Part shown: positions 1-4,932 of the stretch, piece by piece
Position numbering within the stretch: position 1 is the first letter of the stretch
Layout: each line of letters begins with the position of its first letter
Source: an uncultured Shinella sp.
GTDB taxonomy: Bacteria > Pseudomonadota > Alphaproteobacteria > Rhizobiales > Rhizobiaceae
Length of the DNA stretch: 6,245 nucleotides
Direction: 5' to 3'
NCBI GenBank assembly: GCA_946886325.1
Contig: CAMPIK010000152.1
Span: forward strand, 1-6,245
Program-made: the position numbers and the translations under genes
The notes under the pieces: model-generated
What the model saw: the letters and a program-made list of their open reading frames with translations, nothing else
What the model was told of the DNA's origin: nothing
The model's database searches: none

Positions 1-2064
1 TATACACTAGACGGTTGGGGTGTCTTCAACTCCGACGACGACGGCAGCGGCACCGAAGGCGATGCCGGCGACTCCTGGTCCGACGCCAATCTCGCCGTCG
101 GTGCTTATGGCTTCATCACGCTGATCCACGAGATCGCGCATGGGATGGGGCTTGCACATCCGCATGACTCCGGCGGCGGCTCCGAGGTGATGGACGGCGT
201 ATTTACATCCGGCGACTACGGCGATTTCAACCTCAACCAGGGCATCTTCACCACGATGTCCTATAATGACGGCTGGCATACCGCCCCCCACGTGCCGGAA
301 CTGAACCCGTCTTCGGCGACCTACGGCTATGGCTGGCAGGGCACCCTGATGGCGCTCGATATCGCCGTGCTTCAGGAAAAGTACGGCGCCAACATGACCT
401 ACAACACGGGGGACGACACCTATCAGATGCCCTCGTCGAATGCGGCGGGCACGTACTATTCCTGCATCTGGGACGCCGGCGGCACCGACACGATCCGCCA
501 CGACGGCACGTCCGACGTGCGCATCGATCTCAGGGCCGCGACACTCGAATACACCGCGATCGGCGGCGGCGCCGTCTCCTATGTCGATGGCATCTATGGC
601 GGCTTCACCATCGCCAATACGGTCGTCATCGAAAACGCGGTCGGCGGATCGGGCGACGATGTCCTTCGCGGCAACGAGGCCGTCAACGAGTTGAACGGCC
701 GCGACGGTGACGACACCTATTATGTTCAGCAGAACGGCGACACCATCATCGACAGCAGCGGAACGGATACGGTCAATTCCACCGTGTCCTTCACGCTTGC
801 CGCCAATCTCGAGAAGTGCGTTCTGATCGGCGGCGCTGCGATCAACGCGACCGGAAACCAGTTCGCCAATACGCTGACCGGAAACGGTGCCGCAAACCAG
901 CTGGACGGCGGCGGCGGCGCGGATCGCATGATCGGCAATAAGGGCAACGACACCTATATCGTCAACCAGCGTCAGGACAGGGTGGTCGAATCCGCCAATG
1001 GCGGTCGGGATGGCGTCCGCTCGACCGTCGATTTTACGCTCGGCAACAATGTCGAGAACTGCAGCCTGTTGGGATCGGGCGATCTCGACGCAACAGGCAA
1101 CCGACTTGCCAACACGCTGCGCGGCAACAGCGGTAACAACGTGCTTGATGGCCGCGACGGCAAGGACAAGATGATCGGCGGCCTTGGCAACGACGTCTAT
1201 GTCGTCAACCACCGCGGCGACAATGTCGTGGAAAGGGGCCGCGGCTCGGATACCGTGCGGTCTACCGTCGACTATAACCTCGACCAGGGCGTTGAGCGAT
1301 GCATCCTCGTCGGTTCGTCGAAGATCAATGCGGTCGGCAACAGCCTCGACAATTTCCTGCGCGGCAACAAGGGTGGAAACGTCCTCGATGGCGGCGGCGG
1401 CAAGGACAAGATGGTCGGCGGGCTCGGCAACGATGTCTACATCGTCAACCAGCGCGGCGACAGTGTGGTGGAAACGGGTCGCGGCACGGATACCGTGCGC
1501 TCCACCGTCGACTATACGCTCGACAAGGGCGTCGAGCGCTGCATGCTGCTCGGCAAGTCAGGCGCCGACGCGACCGGCAACAATCTGGTCAACACGCTGC
1601 TCGGCAACAACGGCAACAACACGCTGAAGGCTCTCGGCGGTTCGGATGCGCTGAATGGCGGCGGCGGTCGCGATATTCTCGTGGGCGGCCTCGGCTCGGA
1701 CAATCTGAACGGCGGGGTAGGGGCCGATGTGTTCGATTTCAATTCGGTGAGCGACAGCACCCAGAAACCCAGGGGCCGCGACTTCATCGGCGATTTCAGC
1801 CGCAAGCAGGGCGACAAGATCAATCTGGCGCAGATCGATGCAGATGGCAGTCTCGCCGGCAACGGTCAGTTCAAGTTCATCGGAAAAGACGCCTTCAGTT
1901 CCGATGGCGACCGTGTCGATGATAGCCGGGCCGAACTGCGCTATTTCCACACGTCGAACCGCGACACGATCATCCAGGGCGACACGAATGGCGACCGGAT
2001 CGCCGATTTCTCGATCGTCGTCGATGGCCGGATGAATTTCACGCAGGGCGACTTCGTGCTGTAG
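1..2064 (+). CDS. Serralysin-type (M10B) RTX zinc metalloprotease, 5' end cut off by window
   Basis: This is a secreted calcium-dependent zinc endopeptidase of the serralysin family. The frame is open from base 1 to the TAG at 2062-2064 (687 codons visible), and the start lies upstream. HEIAHGMGLAH at 127-159 is the metzincin HExxHxxGxxH motif: three zinc-binding His plus the catalytic Glu. A Met-turn (TTMSYN, Met at 256-258) follows, and its Tyr at 262-264 matches the serralysin fifth zinc ligand. The IWDAGGTDTI segment (466-495) is typical of the start of the serralysin C-terminal domain. Next come RTX repeats (643-1737) and an M10 C-terminal region with GDFSRKQGDKINL and GDTNGDRIADFSI. The protein ends in DFVL, an acidic residue followed by hydrophobic ones, as in serralysin secretion signals. 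Known family members leave the cell unfolded through a type I system and fold on extracellular calcium. The visible part has five Cys, which is unusual for this class. Family assignment is firm; the natural substrate is unknown. Confidence 0.95.
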   Translation, partial: YTLDGWGVFNSDDDGSGTEGDAGDSWSDANLAVGAYGFITLIHEIAHGMGLAHPHDSGGGSEVMDGVFTSGDYGDFNLNQGIFTTMSYNDGWHTAPHVPELNPSSATYGYGWQGTLMALDIAVLQEKYGANMTYNTGDDTYQMPSSNAAGTYYSCIWDAGGTDTIRHDGTSDVRIDLRAATLEYTAIGGGAVSYVDGIYGGFTIANTVVIENAVGGSGDDVLRGNEAVNELNGRDGDDTYYVQQNGDTIIDSSGTDTVNSTVSFTLAANLEKCVLIGGAAINATGNQFANTLTGNGAANQLDGGGGADRMIGNKGNDTYIVNQRQDRVVESANGGRDGVRSTVDFTLGNNVENCSLLGSGDLDATGNRLANTLRGNSGNNVLDGRDGKDKMIGGLGNDVYVVNHRGDNVVERGRGSDTVRSTVDYNLDQGVERCILVGSSKINAVGNSLDNFLRGNKGGNVLDGGGGKDKMVGGLGNDVYIVNQRGDSVVETGRGTDTVRSTVDYTLDKGVERCMLLGKSGADATGNNLVNTLLGNNGNNTLKALGGSDALNGGGGRDILVGGLGSDNLNGGVGADVFDFNSVSDSTQKPRGRDFIGDFSRKQGDKINLAQIDADGSLAGNGQFKFIGKDAFSSDGDRVDDSRAELRYFHTSNRDTIIQGDTNGDRIADFSIVVDGRMNFTQGDFVL
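697..1656 (+). repeat. Four tandem ~80-residue RTX-containing repeat units in the protease
   Basis: Four in-frame units run 697-933 (79 residues), 934-1176 (81), 1177-1416 (80) and 1417-1656 (80). Each opens with a calcium-binding type nonapeptide (such as GGLGNDVYV), followed by a spacer of the form VNxRGDxVVExGxGxDTVRS, then TVDYTL, a VExC segment, an ATGNxLxNxL segment, and further nonapeptide-like turns (GNxGNNxLD, GxxGKDKM). Units 3 and 4 are the most alike, also at the DNA level; unit 1 is the most divergent. Unit 2 has a small insertion around its SANGGRDGV stretch. Each unit has one Cys, at 817-819, 1060-1062, 1300-1302 and 1540-1542. RTX nonapeptides are known to form calcium-bound parallel beta-rolls; the ~50-residue spacers probably form further beta structure (inference). 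Confidence 0.9.
1630..1737 (+). repeat. Terminal block of four contiguous RTX nonapeptides
   Basis: Four nonapeptides follow one another without spacers: ALGGSDALN (1630-1656, imperfect), GGGGRDILV (1657-1683), GGLGSDNLN (1684-1710) and GGVGADVFD (1711-1737). They match the GGxGxDxUx consensus of RTX calcium-binding beta-rolls. They lead directly into the M10 C-terminal region that ends in the presumed secretion signal, which is where the classic serralysin beta-roll sits. The first nonapeptide overlaps the end of repeat unit 4. Confidence 0.9.
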
Positions 2065-2073
2065 ATCGGGCGT

Positions 2074-2108
2074 GCGCCGCCATGTCCATGATGGACGTGC
2101 CGGCGTTT
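2074..2108 (+). terminator. Strong hairpin after the protease gene, candidate terminator
   Basis: An inverted repeat begins 9 bases after the protease stop codon. The inner arms CATGTCC (2081-2087) and GGACGTG (2093-2099) enclose a 5-base loop and pair fully with one T-G wobble. After a C-C mismatch (2080/2100) the stem continues with 2075-2079 against 2101-2105 plus a wobble at 2074/2106. That gives about 13 pairs, followed by only a short T stretch (2106-2108). The stem and position fit an intrinsic terminator, but the weak T tract leaves efficiency uncertain. It could act on transcripts from both directions, since the tRNA is convergent. Confidence 0.6.
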
Positions 2109-2145
2109 CGGTCCGATATCGGTCCGTTCGGCAAAATAGCGCCGG

Positions 2146-2158
2146 CGCCCGATGGGCG
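2146..2158 (-). terminator. Small hairpin downstream of tRNA-Pro, possible terminator
   Basis: Read on the - strand this is CGCCC-ATC-GGGCG, a 5-bp G/C stem with a 3-base loop, 38 bases beyond the tRNA 3' end. A GCGCCGGCGC palindrome (2139-2148) overlaps it, and TATTTT (2138-2133 on the - strand) follows. Together these could stop or process the tRNA transcript. The stem is short and the T tract does not directly abut it, so this is tentative. Confidence 0.3.
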
Positions 2159-2195
2159 GAATATCGCAAATACCAATGATTTCCGGGATTTTCGC

Positions 2196-2272
2196 TGGTC
2201 GGAGTGGCAAGATTCGAACTTGCGACCCCCTCGTCCCGAACGAGGTGCGCTACCAGGCTGCGCTACACTCCG
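2196..2272 (-). tRNA. tRNA-Pro, anticodon CGG
   Basis: The - strand folds as a complete 77-base cloverleaf. The 7-bp acceptor stem is CGGAGTG/CACTCCG. The D arm has GCGC/GCGC. The 5-bp anticodon stem CCTCG/CGAGG encloses the loop TTCGGGA, giving anticodon CGG, which reads the proline codon CCG. The T arm is GCAAG-TTCGAAT-CTTGC. The discriminator base is A, and CCA is encoded (2196-2198 on the opposite strand). All stems pair perfectly, with no sign of decay. The gene is convergent with the protease gene and divergent from the MgtC-like gene. CCG is a common proline codon in a high-GC genome, so this tRNA is probably well used. Confidence 0.97.
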
Positions 2273-2288
2273 TGACCAGCGGCGCTCC

Positions 2289-2317
2289 GTATAGAACAGG
2301 CCCGGCGGTTCCACAAG
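2289..2317 (-). promoter_or_regulatory. Promoter of tRNA-Pro
   Basis: On the - strand, CTTGTG (2317-2312) and CTATAC (2294-2289) are separated by exactly 17 bases. Against the alphaproteobacterial housekeeping consensus CTTGAC-N17-CTATAT this matches 4 of 6 and 5 of 6 positions. Transcription would start at about 2282, some ten bases before the mature tRNA 5' end. A T-rich stretch on the - strand (about 2340-2321) lies just upstream of the -35 box and could act as an UP-like element. Confidence 0.72.
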
Positions 2318-2423
2318 CGCAAAAACGACAAAAAACACAAGGCGGCGAGGCGGGTTATCAACGCGGCCTCGGGCACCGACGGGAGGCGGGCCTGCGCGGC
2401 GTGCCGGCGCATCGGGTGGAACC

Positions 2424-2427
2424 GGAG
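2424..2427 (+). promoter_or_regulatory. Ribosome binding site of the MgtC-like gene
   Basis: GGAG lies 5 bases before the ATG at 2433. The next in-frame ATG, at 2451, has no purine-rich motif at suitable spacing, so this site favours 2433 as the start. No convincing promoter is visible on the + strand between 2273 and 2423. Confidence 0.55.
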
Positions 2428-2432
2428 CGCCG

Positions 2433-3002
2433 ATGCGGCGTTTCCCGCTCATGCAGGACATTCTCGCCGATTTCTTTGCCGATACGGAACTTTCCTATCC
2501 GGTCATTGTTGCCCGCATCCTCGGGGCTGCAGTCGTCGGCGCCATGATCGGCATTGAGCGCGAATACCAGGATCATCCGGCCGGCCTGCGCACCCATATC
2601 CTCGTCAGTCTCGCGGCCGCCGTCTTTGCGATCATCTCCGTCGAGGCCGTGCATCTGCCGGCCTTTTCGGGCGAACAGGTGCGCATCGATCCGCTGCGCG
2701 TCGTCGAGGCGGTCACCTCGGGCGTCGCCTTTCTCGCCGCCGGCATGATCGTCTTTTCGCGCGGCCGGGTGAAGAACCTGACGACCGGCGCCGGCATGTG
2801 GCTTTCGGGCGCGGCCGGTCTTGCGGTCGGACTCGGCTACTGGCTGATCGCCATTATCGCCGGCATCGTCTGCCTGCTCGTGCTTGGGCTTCTCGGACGT
2901 CTCGCGTTCGGAAACGGGACAACGGACAAGGCGCCCCCAGACGACAATCCTGCCGGCACGACGCCGCTAGCCGAAAAACGGCCGCCGAGCCCGGCCGAGT
3001 GA
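2433..3002 (+). CDS. MgtC/SapB family inner-membrane protein (short form)
   Basis: This 189-residue membrane protein belongs to the MgtC/SapB family. Diagnostic motifs are IGIERE (39-44) with PAGLRTH (49-55), then DPLRVVEAVTSGVAFLAAG (86-104) and LTTGAGMW (116-123). Hydrophobic segments lie at about 24-41, 57-73, 94-108, 119-135 and 136-158, giving roughly five membrane passes. In Salmonella, MgtC supports growth at low magnesium and survival in macrophages and acts on the F1Fo ATP synthase. Many homologues in soil bacteria have no established role, so none is assigned here. Salmonella MgtC is longer, with a folded cytoplasmic C-terminal domain. Here there is only a ~30-residue Pro-rich charged tail (160-189). 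The ATG at 2433 has GGAG 5 bases upstream. Promoters flank it on both sides (tRNA-Pro diverging, candidate T1SS promoter after it), so it may be its own transcription unit. Its link to secretion is unproven. Confidence 0.9.
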   Translation: MRRFPLMQDILADFFADTELSYPVIVARILGAAVVGAMIGIEREYQDHPAGLRTHILVSLAAAVFAIISVEAVHLPAFSGEQVRIDPLRVVEAVTSGVAFLAAGMIVFSRGRVKNLTTGAGMWLSGAAGLAVGLGYWLIAIIAGIVCLLVLGLLGRLAFGNGTTDKAPPDDNPAGTTPLAEKRPPSPAE

Positions 3003-3037
3003 ACCCGGATTTAAAGGTCCTCTTCACCGCTCAACCC

Positions 3038-3067
3038 TTGCGTTGTGAATAAAACGCGCCGTATACC
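3038..3067 (+). promoter_or_regulatory. Candidate promoter for the type I secretion operon
   Basis: TTGCGT (3038-3043) and TATACC (3062-3067) are separated by 18 bases. Against CTTGAC/CTATAT, with the preceding C counted, each box matches 4 of 6 positions. Transcription would start near 3074, leaving a leader of about 110 bases before the GTG at 3185. It is the best promoter-like pair I see in this gap, but it is weak. Read-through from the MgtC-like gene remains possible, as no clear terminator follows that gene. Confidence 0.33.
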
Positions 3068-3082
3068 GTCTCCACAACAGGG

Positions 3083-3102
3083 GCGCGGCCAAAGGCCGGC
3101 GC
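3083..3102 (+). other. GC-rich hairpin in the presumed leader of the secretion operon
   Basis: GCGCGGCC (3083-3090), loop AAA (3091-3093) and GGCCGGCGC (3094-3102) form an 8-bp stem with one bulged G (3099). No T tract follows, so it is unlikely to be an intrinsic terminator. If the promoter at 3038-3067 is real, it would lie near the 5' end of the mRNA and could affect its stability. In such GC-rich DNA it may also be chance. Confidence 0.3.
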
Positions 3103-3175
3103 GCCGGGGGCAAGCCATGTCCGGCACCGGGCAGGCGGAAGCACCGCTGGATGGAACGCCGGCAGAGCGGCGGGT

Positions 3176-3179
3176 GAGG
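3176..3179 (+). promoter_or_regulatory. Ribosome binding site deciding the GTG start of the ABC transporter
   Basis: GAGG sits 5 bases before the GTG at 3185. No in-frame ATG or GTG occurs in the ~50 bases upstream of that GTG. The protein N-terminus it gives (VAIFSGKSG, read as fMet) precedes the first membrane segment at a length usual for the family. Confidence 0.55.
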
Positions 3180-3184
3180 CGATC

Positions 3185-4921
3185 GTGGCAATATTTTCGG
3201 GTAAATCGGGCGCGGACGAACTGCGGGCGGCGCTGCGCACCAGCGCTGCCGCCTTCATGGCGATGGCGCTCTTCTCCTTCTTCGTCAACCTCCTGGTCCT
3301 GACCGGCCCGCTCTTCATGCTGCAGATCTACGACCGGGTGCTGGCGTCGCGGTCCGAGGCGACGCTGGTCGCGCTGACCGGCCTCGTCGTCGGGCTCTAT
3401 CTCGTCATGGGCATTCTCGACCATGTCCGCAGCCGCGTTGCCGCCCGCGTCGGCGCGCGTTTCCAGGCGCGTTTCGACAAGCGGGTCTTCAACGCCGTTC
3501 TCGACCGCACCGCGCTGCATGCGCGCGGCGTCAACACGATGACCGGCATGCGCGACCTGGACAGCATCCAGAAGGTTCTCTCCTCGCCCGCCGTCTTCAC
3601 CGTCTTCGACATTCCGTGGACGCCGTTCTTCCTCTTCGTCATCTTCACCTTCCATCCGCTGATGGGCGTGCTCGGCATCGTCGGCGGGCTCATCCTCGTC
3701 ATCCTGACCTGGCTCAACCAGAACGGCACGAAGGAAGACCAGGAAAAGGCGATGCTGGCCGGCCGCCACAGCGACGAACTCACGCAGAACCTCCAGAAGG
3801 AAAGCGAGACGGTTCGCGCGCTCGGCATGCGCCGCTCCGTCGCCGAACGCTGGCAGCTGCTGCGCGACCGCGCGCTCGAGGCCAACATCCGCTACAGCGA
3901 CAGCAACGGCTTCTATGCGATCTCGTCCAAGACCTTCCGCGTCTTCCTGCAATCGGCGATCCTGGCGCTCGGCGCCTGGCTGGTGCTGCAGAACGAGATT
4001 TCGCCGGGTGCGATGATCGCAAGCTCCATCATCATCGGCCGCGCGCTCGCGCCGATCGAAGGCGCCATCGGCCAGTGGTCGCTGGTCCAGCGCGCCATGC
4101 AGGGCTGGCGCGATCTTGCCAAGCTGCTTGAGCGGGTGCCGGAGGAAGACAGCCGCACCGGCCTTCCCAAGCCCCGCGCCATTATCGAAGCGAACCAGGT
4201 AACAGTCGTTCCGCCGGGCGAAAAAGTCGCGACGGTCCGCATGCTGAGCTTCGAGCTGCACCCCGGCCAAGCGCTCGGCGTTATCGGCCAGAGCGCGTCC
4301 GGCAAGTCGACGCTGGCGCGCGTCCTGACCGGTATCTGGCCGCCGGCCGGCGGCAATGTGCGCCTCGACGGCGCCTCGATCGAACAATACGGCACCGATG
4401 GTCTGGCCGACCATGTCGGCTACCTGCCGCAGGACGTGGTGCTCTTCGAAGGCACGATCGCCGAAAACATCGCCCGCATGGAGCTTGAGCCCGATTCCGC
4501 CCGCGTCGTCGAGGCGGCGAAGAAGGCCGGCGCGCATGACATGATCCTGCGCCTGCCTGATGGTTATGACACGCGGTTGCCGGCAACGGGCCAGCGGCTT
4601 TCCGGCGGCCAGAAGCAGCGCATCGGTCTGGCGCGCGCGCTTTTCGGCGAGCCGGTGCTGCTGGTGCTCGACGAGCCCAATTCCAATCTCGACGCCGAGG
4701 GATCGATGGCGCTCAACCTGGCGATCCGCGAATTCAAGGCCAATGGCGGCGCCGTCGTCATCATGGCGCACCGGCCGGCCGCGATCGAGGAATGCGACCT
4801 GATCCTCATCATGGAAAACGGCCAGCGGCTCGCCTTCGGTCCGCGCGACGACGTGCTGCGCGCGCACCTTCGCAATCACGCGCAGGTCGTCGGCGGCACC
4901 GACGCCGGCCAGAACAAATAA
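3185..4921 (+). CDS. Type I secretion ABC transporter (permease/ATPase), PrtD/PrsD-like
   Basis: This 578-residue inner-membrane protein powers type I export of unfolded proteins with a C-terminal signal across both membranes. The N-terminal half is the membrane domain, with hydrophobic segments at about 23-45, 60-79, 137-178 (probably two) and 257-292; TGPLFMLQIYDRVLASRS is typical of the PrtD family. The C-terminal half is a complete ATPase domain: Walker A GQSASGKST (368-376), Q-loop YLPQ with Gln416, signature LSGGQ (472-476), Walker B LLVLDEP with catalytic Glu497, D-loop SNLD (500-503) and switch His529. All key residues are present, so it should be active. There is no N-terminal C39 peptidase-like domain, which separates it from HlyB-type exporters. 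Start is GTG at 3185 with GAGG 5 bases before. The adaptor gene follows after 11 bases. The likely substrate is the RTX protease at 1-2064, though rhizobial PrsD relatives also export glycanases and other RTX proteins. Family is certain; the prsD name is only likely. Confidence 0.95.
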   Translation: MAIFSGKSGADELRAALRTSAAAFMAMALFSFFVNLLVLTGPLFMLQIYDRVLASRSEATLVALTGLVVGLYLVMGILDHVRSRVAARVGARFQARFDKRVFNAVLDRTALHARGVNTMTGMRDLDSIQKVLSSPAVFTVFDIPWTPFFLFVIFTFHPLMGVLGIVGGLILVILTWLNQNGTKEDQEKAMLAGRHSDELTQNLQKESETVRALGMRRSVAERWQLLRDRALEANIRYSDSNGFYAISSKTFRVFLQSAILALGAWLVLQNEISPGAMIASSIIIGRALAPIEGAIGQWSLVQRAMQGWRDLAKLLERVPEEDSRTGLPKPRAIIEANQVTVVPPGEKVATVRMLSFELHPGQALGVIGQSASGKSTLARVLTGIWPPAGGNVRLDGASIEQYGTDGLADHVGYLPQDVVLFEGTIAENIARMELEPDSARVVEAAKKAGAHDMILRLPDGYDTRLPATGQRLSGGQKQRIGLARALFGEPVLLVLDEPNSNLDAEGSMALNLAIREFKANGGAVVIMAHRPAAIEECDLILIMENGQRLAFGPRDDVLRAHLRNHAQVVGGTDAGQNK

Positions 4922-4924
4922 GGA
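4920..4924 (+). promoter_or_regulatory. Ribosome binding site of the adaptor gene, overlapping the previous stop codon
   Basis: AAGGA (4920-4924) overlaps the TAA stop of the transporter gene (4919-4921) and lies 8 bases before the ATG at 4933. This decides 4933 over other ATGs nearby: the one at 4928 is in another frame. The overlap suggests that the two proteins are translated in a coupled way. Confidence 0.7.
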
Positions 4925-4932
4925 CGGATGCG

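Noticed and set aside
7..1212. 401-codon open frame on the - strand opposite the protease repeats
   Set aside because: It mirrors the repeat period of the + strand gene, has no recognisable family and arises from the lack of stop complements in GC-rich repetitive coding DNA.
697..1656. The ~240-base periodic repeats as a CRISPR array or other non-coding repeat
   Set aside because: The repeats are in frame, keep the protein motif rather than the exact DNA sequence, and have no short identical repeats with unique spacers.
1299..1922. Arg- and Gln-rich + strand frame inside the protease gene
   Set aside because: It is an out-of-frame shadow of the RTX repeats with no start signal or recognisable domain.
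2082..2547. Short + strand open frames crossing the tRNA (with peptides such as WQDSNLRPPRPERG and KIRTCDPLVPNE)
   Set aside because: These peptides are the familiar false translations of the antisense strand of tRNA genes; the tRNA structure explains the sequence.
3011..4879. 622-codon open frame on the - strand opposite the transporter gene
   Set aside because: It is Arg-, Asp- and His-rich with no family motif. It lies in antisense to a fully motif-supported ABC transporter, so it is a GC-driven shadow.
4792..4932. Upstream extension of the adaptor frame to 4792
   Set aside because: It lies inside the transporter gene in another frame; a good ribosome binding site and the normal family N-terminus point to 4933.
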